A stretch of 64,000 nt of DNA from Corynebacterium sputi DSM 45148 (lineage in GTDB: Bacteria; Actinomycetota; Actinomycetes; Mycobacteriales; Mycobacteriaceae): assembly GCF_000427865.1 (NCBI RefSeq), contig NZ_ATYV01000010.1, positions 89,539 to 153,538 on the forward strand, written 5' to 3'. The notes below the pieces were generated by a model. It saw only the letters and a list, made by a program, of their open reading frames with translations, did not search any database and was not told where the DNA came from. Shown here piece after piece: positions 28,330-40,948 of the stretch. The position numbers and the translations under genes were made by a program. Position 1 is the stretch's first letter; each line of letters begins with the position of its first letter.

Positions 28330-29040
28330 ATGCTCGTTCTCGCTGTCGATACGTCAACGCCCCAGGTCACCACGGGCATCGTTTCGCTACCCGACGCCCC
28401 CACCGACACACTTCCCACCCTCCTGGCCGGACGCAGCTATTTGGATGCCAGGGCTCATAACGAGGTCTTGGTTCCGTTGATTGTCGAGTGCCTCGATGAA
28501 GCAGGAGTGACGCGGGCCGATCTGGACGCTGTTGTCGTCGGCTGTGGGCCAGGGCCGTTCACCGGCCTGCGCGTTGGCATGGTCACCGCTGCAGCGTTCG
28601 CTGACGCACTGGGCATCCCCGTCTATGGGGTCTGCTCGTTGGATTCGATGGTGGCGGACGGCGACTCATTGGTCGTCACTGACGCTCGTCGACGCGAGGT
28701 CTACGTAGCCCGATATGCTGACGGTGCACGGGTGTGGGGCCCGGCAGTATTGAAGGCCACGGACGTGCCGGCCGAATCCGGTGGGGTCACTCCCGCGGTG
28801 ATTCGCGGTTCAGAGCAGCACGCGACGCAGGTGGCCGAAGCATTCGGCGCACCGATCGAGGTAGAGGCTGCCTTCCCGACTCCTGAAGGCCTCGTGCGTG
28901 CGGCTCTGGAGGAGATCCGAAGTTCCGATGAGCCTGCTCCGCTGGTACCGCTGTATCTGCGCAGGCCGGACGCGGTCCCGCCCACACCGCGGAAGCCCTC
29001 GGCAGCACTGAAGTTCCGTTCCCCGGGTGAGAGCTCGTGA
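28330..29040 (+). CDS. tsaB: TsaB, t6A biosynthesis subunit
   Basis: A 236-residue ASKHA-fold protein that heterodimerises with TsaD for tRNA t6A37 synthesis. It has the N-terminal LAVDTSTPQVT, the conserved GCGPGPFTGLRVGM near residue 75, and DARRREVY. Located 10 bases after the alr-tsaE fusion; its stop overlaps the rimI start, giving a compact nnr-alr/tsaE-tsaB-rimI operon. Confidence 0.95.
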   Translation: MLVLAVDTSTPQVTTGIVSLPDAPTDTLPTLLAGRSYLDARAHNEVLVPLIVECLDEAGVTRADLDAVVVGCGPGPFTGLRVGMVTAAAFADALGIPVYGVCSLDSMVADGDSLVVTDARRREVYVARYADGARVWGPAVLKATDVPAESGGVTPAVIRGSEQHATQVAEAFGAPIEVEAAFPTPEGLVRAALEEIRSSDEPAPLVPLYLRRPDAVPPTPRKPSAALKFRSPGESS

Positions 29041-29516
29041 CGGACGCCGCGGACCTAACCTTCGGGCGCTTGTCACCAGGCGCCTCCGAGTCCTGCGCCG
29101 AACTGGAGATGGTCCTTTTCAAAGATGACGGACCCTGGAGCGCAGAAGCCTTCCGATCAGAATTGGCCAACGTCGCGAATTTTTACGCTGGTTTTGTGGA
29201 TAGCACCGACCGTGTCCGTGGGTACGGGGGAGTGACCCGGTTGGGCCCGGAGGGAGCACCAGAGTACGAGATCCACACCGTCGGTATCGATCCCTCGCTG
29301 CAAGGCCATGGTTTCGGCCGGAAACTGGTGGAGGCACTTCTCGCTGCGGCAGATGAAGCACCTGGAGACGTTTTCCTCGAGGTTCGAGTGGACAACGAAC
29401 CGGCAATCGGGCTGTATGAGTCTCTGGGGTTCGAAAAAGTTGGTCTGCGGAAGAACTACTACCGCCCGTCCGGCGCTGATGCCTGGACGATGAAGCGACC
29501 CTCCGTACGTGCCTAG
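29037..29516 (+). CDS. rimI: GNAT N-acetyltransferase, RimI type
   Basis: A 159-residue GNAT acetyltransferase, by position and sequence the RimI-type N-terminal acetyltransferase usually adjacent to tsaB/tsaD. The acetyl-CoA loop is GIDPSLQGHGFGRKL near residue 85, and the C-terminal ALYESLGF-like motif reads IGLYESLGFEKVGLR. The GTG overlaps the tsaB stop. A hairpin without a clear T-run follows. Confidence 0.92.
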   Translation: MTDAADLTFGRLSPGASESCAELEMVLFKDDGPWSAEAFRSELANVANFYAGFVDSTDRVRGYGGVTRLGPEGAPEYEIHTVGIDPSLQGHGFGRKLVEALLAAADEAPGDVFLEVRVDNEPAIGLYESLGFEKVGLRKNYYRPSGADAWTMKRPSVRA

Positions 29517-29524
29517 ATATGCGA

Positions 29525-29548
29525 CATGCCCGGCCGAAGCCGGGCATG
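29525..29548. terminator. Hairpin between rimI and tetR
   Basis: CATGCCCGGC and GCCGGGCATG form a perfect 10-base stem with a CGAA loop between two convergent genes. No U-tract follows, which is common in actinobacterial terminators. Confidence 0.65.
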
Positions 29549-29573
29549 CGCGAGTACCACTGGAGCGGAACCT

Positions 29574-30317
29574 TTAACGGTTGAAGCCCTCGGCCTCTTC
29601 CGCAGCTTCCTCGATGAGTTCAGCCTCAGTGACAACATCCGCTTCGTCGGCCTCCTCGATCGCGCTGGTGATCCAGGTGCCACCGGCGCGGACCTGCTCG
29701 TAGGACTTCAGGAGATCCTGCTCGATGCCGGCGATCACGAAATCTATCTTGCGCTGGAGGTGCAGACGGATGTCGTGTCCGAAGACTGGCTTGATCGGGT
29801 CGCCGGATTCATTCCGGAACTCGTTCGAGCTGTACTCCTTGAGGCTTGCGTAGGAAACGGAACCCACGAGGATCATCTCGGTGACTGTGTCAACGGCGAA
29901 CAGTGCCTTATCCAAGGGGAGTCCGACATTGACGTAGTTGTTCACCACCTGGTGGACCAAGTCCTTGATGACACCATAGAGATCCGGTGCCAGCAGAAGG
30001 ATCGTGGACACGCCTTCGTAGCGCGAGACGATCATCCAGAGCTCGGCCGAGTTCAGGCGAACCTGATCCTGCCAAGGGAGATCAGCCGGTGCAGGGTTGT
30101 AGTCCTGCAGAATCCGGCGGATGGCCTCGTGGACGAGGGCGTCGCGGTCCGCGACGACCCGGTACAGGGCCGACGGGGCAACGTTAAGCCGCTTTGCGAC
30201 GCCGCCAATGGTGAAGTCACGGATGCCTTCGGCGAGCGCGGCGTCGATCGCGTCGTCGAGACGAAACGTCGGCTTGGGGCCAGGACGCTTCCCGTGTCTG
30301 GTGCGGTTAGGAATCAC
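29574..30317 (-). CDS. TetR-family transcriptional regulator
   Basis: A 247-residue regulator. The N-terminal helix-turn-helix spans about residues 20-65, with [32 protein letters not shown], a clear TetR signature in two adjacent segments. A variable ligand-binding C-terminal domain follows, and an acidic Glu/Ala-rich tail ends it. It sits between rimI and tsaD, genes that are contiguous in M. tuberculosis, and diverges from tsaD across 121 bases, so it may control itself and possibly tsaD. Ligand unknown. Confidence 0.88.
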   Translation of the reverse strand: MIPNRTRHGKRPGPKPTFRLDDAIDAALAEGIRDFTIGGVAKRLNVAPSALYRVVADRDALVHEAIRRILQDYNPAPADLPWQDQVRLNSAELWMIVSRYEGVSTILLLAPDLYGVIKDLVHQVVNNYVNVGLPLDKALFAVDTVTEMILVGSVSYASLKEYSSNEFRNESGDPIKPVFGHDIRLHLQRKIDFVIAGIEQDLLKSYEQVRAGGTWITSAIEEADEADVVTEAELIEEAAEEAEGFNR

Positions 30318-30357
30318 ATCGACAAGGATAGCGCTGTTGCATCCACAATTGGTGACT

Positions 30358-30398
30358 GGTTCGTTATCTTTTTGGTATTTCTCATTGCCTAACGAAAC
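30358..30398. promoter_or_regulatory. Candidate operator between tetR and tsaD
   Basis: GGTTCGTTA (30358-30366) and TAACGAAAC (30390-30398) are inverted copies matching in 8 of 9 positions, 23 bases apart, in an AT-rich divergent intergenic region. Spacing is wider than a usual single TetR palindrome, so this could be two half-operators or chance. Confidence 0.3.
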
Positions 30399-30404
30399 AC
30401 AATA

Positions 30405-30432
30405 TTGGTATATGGCCGGTCAGACCTATTAT
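30405..30432 (+). promoter_or_regulatory. tsaD promoter, probably leaderless
   Basis: TTGGTA at 30405-30410 and TATTAT at 30427-30432, 16 bases apart. The ATG at 30439 is six bases after the -10 box, where transcription should begin, so the mRNA would have no leader. Confidence 0.55.
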
Positions 30433-30438
30433 CGTGAC

Positions 30439-31539
30439 ATGGATTCCGTAGAAATTGATCGCCGTTCAATCGTACTGTTGGCGGTTGAATCGAGCTGTGA
30501 TGAGACCGGGGCTGCCCTCGTACGGGTGGAGTGGGATGCATCGCGCGTCGGAGGTGACCCATTTCCTCAGGTAGAGATACTCGCCGAATCGGTCGCGTCA
30601 TCGATGGAAGAGCATGCACGATTCGGTGGAGTCGTCCCGGAAATTGCCTCTCGGGCGCACCTGGAGGCGCTCCGGCCGGTGGTCCGGAACGTGCTGGACA
30701 CGGCCGGAATTACCGCCCCAGACGCCGTCGCGGCGACTGTTGGTCCAGGTCTTGCAGGTGCGCTGCTGGTGGGGGCGGCGGGGGCAAAGGCTTATGCCGC
30801 AGCATGGGGTGTCCCCTTTTTTGGGGTCAACCATTTGGGCGGGCATGTCGCAGTCGGTGCGATGGTTGAAGGCGACCCAGATCTGTCTAACGCGGTCGCT
30901 CTGCTTGTCTCCGGCGGTCACACGCAGCTGCTGAGGGTCCGTGGCATCGGCGAGCCGATGGAAGAAATGGGCGCCACTCTCGATGATGCCGCCGGTGAGG
31001 CCTACGACAAGGTCGCCCGGCTTCTTGGCCTCGGCTACCCGGGTGGCCCCGTTATCGACCGGCTGGCCAAAGACGGCGATCCCCGTGCAATCGCCTTTCC
31101 TCGCGGCATGACCCGCCCGCAGGACTCCCGCCATGACTTCTCGTTTTCAGGTCTGAAAACTGCCGTGGCTCGGTACGTCGAGAATGCAGAGAAGAACGGC
31201 GATGAAGTCGACCTGGTAGACCTCTGTGCCTCATTCCAGGAAGCAGTGTGCGATGTCCTCACGATGAAGGCGATCCGCGCTGCCAAGGACGTCGGCGCAG
31301 ACACCTTGCTGCTTGGCGGTGGCGTGGCAGCGAACTCGCGGCTGCGCGCGCTGGCACAGGAGCGTTGCGACGCCTCCGGCCTCACACTCCTGACACCCTC
31401 ACCCAGGCTGTGTACTGACAACGGGACGATGATTGCCATGCTCGCCGCCCATCTCATCGTCGCAGGCGCGCAGCCATCAGGCTATGAATGTGCCACCGAT
31501 CCAGGGATGCCGGTGGAGGTGCCGTTAGTGGGTGTGTAG
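30439..31539 (+). CDS. tsaD: TsaD, tRNA threonylcarbamoyl-adenosine transferase
   Basis: Catalytic subunit that transfers the threonylcarbamoyl group to A37 of ANN-decoding tRNAs. It has the N-terminal [15 protein letters not shown], the metal-binding His pair in [12 protein letters not shown] near residue 135, VSGGHTQL, and [23 protein letters not shown]. From the ATG at 30439 the protein has 366 residues. An upstream ATG at 30412 is possible but less favoured because a -10 box lies between them. A copy of the 11-mer follows the stop at once. Confidence 0.95.
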   Translation: MDSVEIDRRSIVLLAVESSCDETGAALVRVEWDASRVGGDPFPQVEILAESVASSMEEHARFGGVVPEIASRAHLEALRPVVRNVLDTAGITAPDAVAATVGPGLAGALLVGAAGAKAYAAAWGVPFFGVNHLGGHVAVGAMVEGDPDLSNAVALLVSGGHTQLLRVRGIGEPMEEMGATLDDAAGEAYDKVARLLGLGYPGGPVIDRLAKDGDPRAIAFPRGMTRPQDSRHDFSFSGLKTAVARYVENAEKNGDEVDLVDLCASFQEAVCDVLTMKAIRAAKDVGADTLLLGGGVAANSRLRALAQERCDASGLTLLTPSPRLCTDNGTMIAMLAAHLIVAGAQPSGYECATDPGMPVEVPLVGV

Positions 31540-31578
31540 CTGGGCGTCGGGAAGCAAATCTTTTAGCACCCGGTCACG

Positions 31579-31612
31579 TTGAGTGTTGGCACTCTCAGGG
31601 GTAGAGTGCCAG
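31579..31612 (+). promoter_or_regulatory. groES-groEL promoter overlapped by CIRCE (HrcA operator)
   Basis: TTGAGT at 31579-31584 and TAGAGT at 31602-31607 are 17 bases apart. The CIRCE palindrome TTGGCACTC-N9-GAGTGCCAG occupies 31586-31612, covering the spacer and the -10 box. HrcA binding there would block RNA polymerase and be lifted by heat or misfolded protein. The outer bases deviate slightly from TTAGCACTC. Confidence 0.9.
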
Positions 31613-31707
31613 ACACGGTTGCTTGACACGCAGTTGTTCACCCGCGACGACGGCTGTGCACGGCATGCCAACCGGCACAAGAACACGAACACATGGAGGC
31701 ATTCATC

Positions 31708-32016
31708 GTGGCGAACGTCAACATCAAGCCGCTTGAGGACCGAGTCCTCGTTCAGATCGTCGAAGCAGAGACCACCACCGCATCGGGCCTGGTCATTCCG
31801 GACTCCGCCAAGGAGAAGCCGCAGGAGGCCACCGTCGTGGCCGTCGGCCCGGGCCGCTGGCACGACGATGACGACCGCATCCCCATGGACGTCAAGGTCG
31901 GCGACACTGTCGTCTTCTCTAAGTACGGCGGAACCGAGCTGCGTTACGACGGCGTTGACTACCTGCTGCTCAGCCAGCGCGACATCCTGGCTGTTGTCGA
32001 GTCCGCTGACGCCTAG
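31708..32016 (+). CDS. groES: Co-chaperonin GroES
   Basis: The 10-kDa lid of the GroEL chaperonin, 102 residues. Typical features are [11 protein letters not shown] at the N terminus, the mobile loop with [19 protein letters not shown], and the C-terminal [15 protein letters not shown]. The GTG at 31708 has GGAGG eight bases upstream; the ATG at 31693 precedes that site and is rejected. Confidence 0.97.
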   Translation: MANVNIKPLEDRVLVQIVEAETTTASGLVIPDSAKEKPQEATVVAVGPGRWHDDDDRIPMDVKVGDTVVFSKYGGTELRYDGVDYLLLSQRDILAVVESADA

Positions 32017-32023
32017 TAGTTAA

Positions 32024-33637
<1,614 letters not shown>

Positions 33638-33694
33638 TCACCTGGACCTGCACCTACCACCTCCTGGAGGTAGGTGTCGGAGCTGGACTATTAC

Positions 33695-33735
33695 ACAGAG
33701 GGACCCGGCAGAATTTTTCTGCCGGGTCCCTCTGT
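33695..33735. terminator. Bidirectional terminator between groEL and whiB3
   Basis: ACAGAGGGACCCGGCAGAA and TTCTGCCGGGTCCCTCTGT form a 19-base perfect stem with a short T-rich loop. A smaller hairpin, CACCTACC with GGTAGGTG, lies just before it at 33651-33676. Confidence 0.92.
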
Positions 33736-33749
33736 TATCGGTATGTCGC

Positions 33750-34091
33750 TCAGCGTGCGCCGACGGTGACTACCGGGCGCTCCGCGGAACGCATCTGAGC
33801 CCGACGAACTCCGCGCGGGGCCGACCGCAGGTACTCATTGCGCTCGGACTCGCTCATGCCGCCCCAGATCCCGTAAGGCTCGGCCACAGCCAGTGCGTGG
33901 GCACGGCACTGTGCGAGCACCGGGCAGGCGCCGCAGATCGCCTTAGCTCGCGCTTCGCGAGATGCACGGGCACGGCCACGCTCACCCTCGGGATGGAAGA
34001 AGACGGAAGATTCCTCGCCGCGGCACGTTCCGTGCAACTGCCAGTCCCACAGGTCCGCGTTCGGGCCGGGGAGATGATCAACCTGGGTCAT
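33750..34091 (-). CDS. whiB3: WhiB-family iron-sulfur regulator, WhiB3-like
   Basis: A 113-residue [4Fe-4S] redox-sensing transcription regulator. The four cluster Cys are in GTCRG, ICGACP and AQCRA. The turn motif GIWGGMSESER and the basic C-terminal segment follow. The N-terminal LPGPNADLWDWQLHG and FFHPEGERGRA closely recall M. tuberculosis WhiB3 (Rv3416), which has the same position beside groEL1 and sigD. The ATG at 34091 is preferred because AAGGAG lies 10 bases upstream; a GTG eight codons earlier would include that site. Confidence 0.92.
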   Translation of the reverse strand: MTQVDHLPGPNADLWDWQLHGTCRGEESSVFFHPEGERGRARASREARAKAICGACPVLAQCRAHALAVAEPYGIWGGMSESERNEYLRSAPRGVRRAQMRSAERPVVTVGAR

Positions 34092-34435
34092 AGGTTCCGT
34101 GCTCCTTCGTTGCACCTTCAGAAAACGATCCGGGTCAACTCTTCAACCCGGCACCTGTGACATCTTCGCCGGTGTTGATGAACCGCAGGTAAATCATCGG
34201 AGGCCATTGAGCTACCAAAGGGCACAGTTCACGAAAACTTTCTGGCTCTGATGGCAGTTTTGGGCCCTGGAAGCGCTTACAGGGCACTTTCGGTGGCAGA
34301 AGGGTCGACGGTTAGCCCGGAGTATTAGGATGTGTGCTTCGGTTGCGTTTCAGGTCGGGACCCCGCCGATATGTGATTAGACTCGAATGCGAGATGAACT
34401 CCCGGGAGCGGGCGAAAGTGGTGGAAGAGGCGCAC
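34092..34435. other. Intergenic region between whiB3 and sigD
   Basis: It must hold the divergent promoters of whiB3 and sigD. A TATTAG at 34323-34328 is a possible sigD -10 box without a clear -35. An in-frame extension of sigD to 34334 or 34394 exists. No RNA gene or mobile element is seen. Confidence 0.4.
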
Positions 34436-35005
34436 ATGCTGGATGAGACGGAGTTGAGTGAACTTGCTTCTCTCGCCGCCGCCGGCGACCGCCGGGCCGC
34501 AGAGCGTGTTTTGCGAGAGGTTCACCCCAGGATCGTACGGTACTGCCGCATGCGACTGGGGAGCAACGGCTCCGTGTCTGCTAATGACGTGGCGCAAGAG
34601 GTTGCCCTAGCGGTGATTTCGGCTCTGCCCCGATACCAAGACCGCGGCCGCCCGTTTATGTCCTTCGTTTATGGAATTGCCTCTCACAAGGTCATTGACG
34701 CCTACCGCTCCGGCGGTCGAGACCTCTCCTGGGCAGTGGAAGAGGTGCCGGAGACCGAGGACACTGGTGATTCCCCTGAGGATGCGGTTATTTCGGCGGC
34801 TAACGGTAACGAAATCCGCGAATTGCTCGATACCCTCGGTGACAGAGCGCGCGACATTATCATATTGCGTGTGTTCGAGGGGTTCAGTGCTGAAGAAACC
34901 GGAGAAATTGTCGGTGCCAGTGCCGGCGCCGTCCGAGTTGCCCAGCACCGGGCTCTGTCCAAGATGCGTTCAATTCTTGAGAAGCAAGCCGAGGAGGCGA
35001 AGTGA
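34436..35005 (+). CDS. sigD: ECF RNA polymerase sigma factor SigD
   Basis: An extracytoplasmic-function sigma factor of about 189 residues. Sigma-70 region 2 is seen in IVRYCRMRLG, DVAQEVALAVISALPRYQDRGRPFMSFVYGIASHKVIDAYR. Region 4 is seen in RARDIIILRVFEGFSAEETGEIVGASAGAVRVAQHRALSKMR (given in two adjoining parts). The ATG at 34436 has GGAAGAGG six bases upstream; ATG 34394 is an alternative. The stop overlaps the start of its presumed anti-sigma gene. Position between whiB3 and an RsdA-like gene matches M. tuberculosis sigD. Confidence 0.9.
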   Translation: MLDETELSELASLAAAGDRRAAERVLREVHPRIVRYCRMRLGSNGSVSANDVAQEVALAVISALPRYQDRGRPFMSFVYGIASHKVIDAYRSGGRDLSWAVEEVPETEDTGDSPEDAVISAANGNEIRELLDTLGDRARDIIILRVFEGFSAEETGEIVGASAGAVRVAQHRALSKMRSILEKQAEEAK

Positions 35006-35922
35006 CGGATTCCGGCGGGGCACCCCGCAGGCCCGGAGGGCATGACGGCCAGCCCACGGGTGACCCGGAGGATACCGGGATCATGCCCACGGTTCAGGCT
35101 GTCGATATTGATGACGCCTTCCTCACTGCACTGTCGGAGGGGTCCGCTTCGGCTACCGGCTCCGGTGCGTACGGCACTGATGCATTCTTGGCAGAGGGCC
35201 TTCGCTCGTTGTCGTCGGAGCTCTCGGAGGATATGCCTCCGGTGCCGGAGCTTCCCGCAGACTTCGGAGCAGACAACGTCACCGCACTGCCATCAGTAGA
35301 GAACCGGGACGAGCCGGAAGAGACAGCACAGCCCCAGCGCAAAGCGAAAGTAATTTCCCTGCGAGACCGGTTTACGCCCGGCAGGCTCGGCAGCGCAGCA
35401 ATGGGTGCAGTGGCAGCCTCGGTGATGTTGTTCGGCGGAGTCGGCCTGATTCAGGCTGCAGAACCAGACAGCGCGCTGTGGCCGGTGCGCAAGGCAATGA
35501 TGGGCGAGCAGACCGTCGACGTGCAGTTGGCCTCCGCCCTGGCAAGTGCCGATGATGCTGCCAATGATGGCGACATGGATCGTGCCAATGAGCTCCTGGC
35601 GATGGCCGAGAGGCTACTGCTGCAGGTGCATGCCGAGGACCGGGGACGGTTCGAGGAGCAGGTCCGCAGCTCTGCCGAGCGAATCCGTGAAGTCGAGGTC
35701 GAGGTAACTCGGACCGTCCGCGACACCACGACCTCAGTAATAACTTCTACCGACCGGCCTTCTACGGTGACCCGAGAAGTGACGTTGACGGAAACCCAGA
35801 CGCAGACACAGACACAGACCCAAACTCAGACCACCACGGTCACTCCGCCTCCGGGTAACGGTGGCGATGGCGGCGGATCGCTCGAACCGTCCGAGCCCCA
35901 GCCCGATTCGGCAGGGGAGTAG
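35002..35922 (+). CDS. rsdA: Anti-sigma-D factor RsdA-like membrane protein
   Basis: A 306-residue single-pass membrane protein coupled to sigD (GTGA overlap). The N-terminal cytoplasmic part (about 1-130) holds VDIDDAFLTALSEG, like the SigD-binding segment of RsdA (Rv3413c). One membrane helix lies at about 132-150. An extracytoplasmic helical domain (150-235) is followed by a Thr-rich region with TQ repeats (TETQTQTQTQTQ) and a Gly/Pro tail. It should hold SigD inactive at the membrane until degraded. Confidence 0.85.
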   Translation: MTDSGGAPRRPGGHDGQPTGDPEDTGIMPTVQAVDIDDAFLTALSEGSASATGSGAYGTDAFLAEGLRSLSSELSEDMPPVPELPADFGADNVTALPSVENRDEPEETAQPQRKAKVISLRDRFTPGRLGSAAMGAVAASVMLFGGVGLIQAAEPDSALWPVRKAMMGEQTVDVQLASALASADDAANDGDMDRANELLAMAERLLLQVHAEDRGRFEEQVRSSAERIREVEVEVTRTVRDTTTSVITSTDRPSTVTREVTLTETQTQTQTQTQTQTTTVTPPPGNGGDGGGSLEPSEPQPDSAGE

Positions 35923-35941
35923 CTGGCCTTAGAAGGGCCAG
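35923..35941. terminator. Hairpin between rsdA and the DUF5319 gene
   Basis: CTGGCC and GGCCAG with a seven-base loop between two convergent genes; it overlaps the end of the minus-strand gene. No T-run, so weak evidence. Confidence 0.35.
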
Positions 35942-36345
35942 CGAGAAGAGCGACCGCGCGTTTTCGCGTCGGTGTAACCGGCGCAGTACTCCCACGGCAC
36001 GTACCGCTCCACGTCTGGGGCGTACTCCGGCTCGTGGACTGGGGACTCCTTGCCCTGCAGCAAGGTGAGGTAGTGGCCCTCCAAAACGTCCCAGGTGTAG
36101 AAGTGCATTTCCTGGCAATCGTCACAGGTCATGCACACGCCAAGGAACCCGTCCGGTGCCATTGCAGCACGGAACGCACGCACAGCGGTGAGGTCTTCGG
36201 AGACCTCCACCCGCTCTTCCTCTGACAGCGGTGGGAACTCCTCCACGGAGTCCACCGGATCCAGCAGGGACGCGGGGTCATCCGGGTCGCCCTCAAAAGG
36301 GTCCCGCGGCATTCTCGACCAGAAATCCTTGCTCACAAGCTCCAC
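35929..36345 (-). CDS. DUF5319-family protein (Rv3412-like)
   Basis: A 138-residue acidic protein of unknown function, conserved next to sigD-rsdA in this order. It has a DPFEGDPDDPAS segment near the N terminus, a CMTCDDCQ cluster near residue 72 and WEYCAGY near 120. The three to four Cys suggest a metal site. Divergent from guaB2. The exact start is uncertain: ATG 36345 or the Met at about residue 12. Confidence 0.8.
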   Translation of the reverse strand: MELVSKDFWSRMPRDPFEGDPDDPASLLDPVDSVEEFPPLSEEERVEVSEDLTAVRAFRAAMAPDGFLGVCMTCDDCQEMHFYTWDVLEGHYLTLLQGKESPVHEPEYAPDVERYVPWEYCAGYTDAKTRGRSSRWPF

Positions 36346-36481
36346 CGTAGCTGGCCTGAAGGTTAGGTAAAACTTATACCCGCCAGTACGGCAGACAAAT
36401 CCCCGACTACGGACAGATCGAGAATCAGTGCCGGCTCAAACGCCCCAAGTTACCCGAAGTGACCTCGTGGGTTTACCCTAG

Positions 36482-38077
<1,596 letters not shown>

Positions 38078-38113
38078 ACCAGCGTCAGAGCCAGAGCAGC
38101 GAGGACAAGCAGC

Positions 38114-39250
38114 ATGCAGGACCATGTGAACATCGGAATGGGGCGCTCCGCCCGTAGGGTCGTCGGCCTCGACCGGGTCGACATCGTTCCGACCCGTCGG
38201 ACAAGGTCGTCGCACGAGGTGGACACCTCGTGGAACATCGACGCCTACCAGTTCGAGATTCCGGTCATGACCCACCCGAGCGACGCAGTCGTCACCCCGG
38301 ATATGGCCGTCGAGTTCGGCCGATTCGGCGGACTTCCGGTCATCAACGCTGAGGGCCTGTGGGGCCGCCACGCGGATCTCGAGGACGCCCTGTCCAAGGT
38401 TCGCTCGGCGGTTTTAGAGGGCACCACTCAGGGTGTTTCCGCCCATAAGGTCCTGCAGGAGCTGCACTCGGCCCCGATCGACCAGGGCCTTCTTGCAGAG
38501 CGCATCGCTCAGGTCCGCGACTCCGGAGTGACCTTCGGTGTCCGAGTCTCCCCGCAGCGCGCCCGTGAACTGGCACCGACGCTGATCTCCTCCGGCCTAG
38601 ACCTGCTGGTAATCCAGGGAACCCTGGTCTCCGCTGAGCACGTCCACTCCGACGGTGAGCCGCTGAACCTCAAGGAGTTCATCGGTTCCCTGGATGCTCC
38701 GGTCATCGCCGGTGGCGTGGTGGATTACACCACCGCGATGCACCTGATGCGTACCGGTGCTGCCGGTGTCATTGTCGGCTCCGGCACTACCACCAACGTC
38801 TCTGCGCTGGGCATCGACGTTCCCATGGCCACGGCCATTGCTGACGCCGCCGCAGCGCGCTTGGACTACCTTGATGAGACCGAGGGTCGCTACGTCCACG
38901 TCATCGCGGACTCGCACCTTGCCACCGCCGGTGACGTCGCCAAGGCAATCGCTTGTGGCGCTGACGCAGTTTCCCTGGGCCAGCCCCTCGCAATGGCTGA
39001 GTCCTCCGGAGGCCGCGGCAACTACTGGCCGTCCGTCGCTGCACACCCGGCACTGCCGCGCGGCGAGGTCGACGCAATCTACGGTGAGGCTGGCCCGCGT
39101 GAAGTCACCAGCCTGGAGCGAATCCTCTTCGGACCGACCGACAACCCGTTCGGCGAAGAGAACATCGTCGGTGGTCTGCGCCGAGCGATGGCGAAGTGCG
39201 GTTACACCAACCTGAAGGACTTCCAGAAGGTCCAGTTGGCCGTCCGCTAA
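38114..39250 (+). CDS. guaB3: GuaB3-family IMP dehydrogenase-related protein
   Basis: A 378-residue IMPDH/GMP-reductase family barrel lacking CBS domains, as in actinobacterial GuaB3. MGRSARRVVGLDRVDIVPTRR is the conserved start. The barrel motifs are VIAGGVVDYTTAMHLMRTGAAGVIVG (in two adjoining parts) and VIADSHLATAGDVAKAIACGADAV. The IMPDH catalytic loop Cys (SICTT) is not present; the equivalent loop reads GSGTTTNVSA. Enzymatic role is debated. Apparently co-transcribed with guaB2. Confidence 0.93.
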   Translation: MQDHVNIGMGRSARRVVGLDRVDIVPTRRTRSSHEVDTSWNIDAYQFEIPVMTHPSDAVVTPDMAVEFGRFGGLPVINAEGLWGRHADLEDALSKVRSAVLEGTTQGVSAHKVLQELHSAPIDQGLLAERIAQVRDSGVTFGVRVSPQRARELAPTLISSGLDLLVIQGTLVSAEHVHSDGEPLNLKEFIGSLDAPVIAGGVVDYTTAMHLMRTGAAGVIVGSGTTTNVSALGIDVPMATAIADAAAARLDYLDETEGRYVHVIADSHLATAGDVAKAIACGADAVSLGQPLAMAESSGGRGNYWPSVAAHPALPRGEVDAIYGEAGPREVTSLERILFGPTDNPFGEENIVGGLRRAMAKCGYTNLKDFQKVQLAVR

Positions 39251-39369
39251 GCGGATTCTTTACTGCAGCGGCGTCGACGTCCGGTACCCACCGTGACGTC
39301 GGCGCCGTCACTGTTTTTCGAGGCCATCTCGGCACTTTGGCCGTTCCGTGTGGAAGCTAGTCCGGCTGC

Positions 39370-39375
39370 TAAGAT
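39370..39375 (+). promoter_or_regulatory. guaA -10 box, leaderless start
   Basis: TAAGAT ends seven bases before the GTG start of guaA, placing the transcription start at or next to the initiation codon. No good -35 is seen. Confidence 0.45.
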
Positions 39376-39382
39376 CGGCTGC

Positions 39383-40948
39383 GTGACTGAACAGGTAATC
39401 AAGCCCGTTCTCGTCGTCGATTTCGGCGCGCAGTACGCGCAGCTGATCGCCCGACGGGTGCGCGAAGCCAACATTTATTCCGAGGTCGTCCCGCACACCA
39501 TTACGCCGGAGGAGATCCGGGAGAAGGGCGCAGCAGCGCTGGTTCTCTCCGGTGGCCCGTCGTCGGTGTACGCAGACGGCGCCCCGAAGCTGGACCCGGA
39601 GATCCTCGAGCTGGGTCTTCCCGTTTTCGGCATCTGCTACGGCTTCCAGGCCATGACGCAGGCGCTCGGCGGATCCGTCGCAGCAACCGGTGAGCGTGAG
39701 TACGGCCGTACCGAGATCACGGTCGACGGCGGCACCCTGCACGCAGGTATTCCGGAGCAGCACCAGGCATGGATGTCCCACGGTGACTCCGTGGACCGTG
39801 CTCCGGAAGGCTTCACTGTGACTGCTACCTCCAAGGGCGCCCCGGTGGCGGCCTTCGAGTGTGCTGAGCGTCAGATGGCCGGTGTGCAGTACCACCCGGA
39901 GGTCAACCACTCGCCGTACGGCCAGCAGGTGCTGACCCGGTTCCTGACTCAGATCGCGGAGCTGGAGCAGAACTGGACCGCTGCGAACATCGCTGAGGAG
40001 CTCATCGAGCAGGTTCGCGAGCAGGTCGGCGATCGCCGCGCCATCTGTGGACTGTCCGGTGGCGTGGACTCCGCCGTGGCCGCAGCCCTGGTGCAGCGTG
40101 CCATTGGTGACCAGCTCACCTGTGTCTTCGTTGACCACGGACTGCTGCGCCAGGGCGAGCGCGAGCAGGTCGAGCAGGACTTCCAGGCTGCGATCGGCGC
40201 GAAGCTGATCACGGTAGATGATTCCGCTGTATTCCTTGAGCACCTCGATGGGGTCACTGACCCGGAGGCTAAGCGCAAGGTCATCGGCCGCGAGTTCATC
40301 CGTTCCTTCGAGCGTGCCGTCGCTAAGGCACTGGAGGACGCACCCGAGGGTGAGACCGTCGACTTCCTGGTTCAGGGCACCCTGTACCCGGATGTTGTGG
40401 AGTCCGGTGGAGGCTCCGGTACCGCCACCATCAAGAGCCACCACAATGTTGGCGGACTTCCGGATGATGTCGAGTTTGAGCTCGTCGAGCCGCTCCGCCT
40501 CCTGTTCAAGGACGAGGTCCGCGCCGTCGGTCGCAAGCTCGGACTGCCGGAGACCATCGTTGGCCGCCACCCGTTCCCGGGCCCGGGTCTGGGAATCCGC
40601 ATCGTCGGAGCCGTGTCCAAGGACCGCCTGGATACTCTGCGCAAGGCGGACGCTATCGCCCGCGAAGAGATCACCGCAGCTGGCCTGGATGACAGCATCT
40701 GGCAGTGCCCGGTGGTTCTGCTGGCGGACGTTCGTTCCGTTGGTGTCCAGGGTGATGGTCGTACCTACGGCCACCCGATCGTGCTCCGCCCGGTCTCGTC
40801 CGAGGACGCTATGACCGCGGACTGGACTCGTGTGCCTTACGACGTCCTGGCGCACATCTCCAACCGCATCACTAATGAGGTTCAGGAAGTCAACCGAGTT
40901 GTCCTGGACGTGACGTCCAAGCCGCCGGGAACCATTGAGTGGGAGTAA
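39383..40948 (+). CDS. guaA: GMP synthase (glutamine-hydrolysing)
   Basis: Amidates XMP to GMP. The 521 residues combine an N-terminal class I glutaminase (nucleophile Cys in [10 protein letters not shown]; His in [10 protein letters not shown]), an ATP pyrophosphatase domain with [12 protein letters not shown] near residue 225, and the C-terminal dimerisation domain ending [12 protein letters not shown]. The GTG at 39383 fits the family start; the frame is open upstream to 39293. The following gene begins inside its last codons. Confidence 0.97.
   Translation: MTEQVIKPVLVVDFGAQYAQLIARRVREANIYSEVVPHTITPEEIREKGAAALVLSGGPSSVYADGAPKLDPEILELGLPVFGICYGFQAMTQALGGSVAATGEREYGRTEITVDGGTLHAGIPEQHQAWMSHGDSVDRAPEGFTVTATSKGAPVAAFECAERQMAGVQYHPEVNHSPYGQQVLTRFLTQIAELEQNWTAANIAEELIEQVREQVGDRRAICGLSGGVDSAVAAALVQRAIGDQLTCVFVDHGLLRQGEREQVEQDFQAAIGAKLITVDDSAVFLEHLDGVTDPEAKRKVIGREFIRSFERAVAKALEDAPEGETVDFLVQGTLYPDVVESGGGSGTATIKSHHNVGGLPDDVEFELVEPLRLLFKDEVRAVGRKLGLPETIVGRHPFPGPGLGIRIVGAVSKDRLDTLRKADAIAREEITAAGLDDSIWQCPVVLLADVRSVGVQGDGRTYGHPIVLRPVSSEDAMTADWTRVPYDVLAHISNRITNEVQEVNRVVLDVTSKPPGTIEWE

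Noticed and set aside
29526..30392. 288-residue plus-strand frame across the TetR gene
   Set aside because: The minus strand encodes a clear TetR helix-turn-helix; the plus frame has none.
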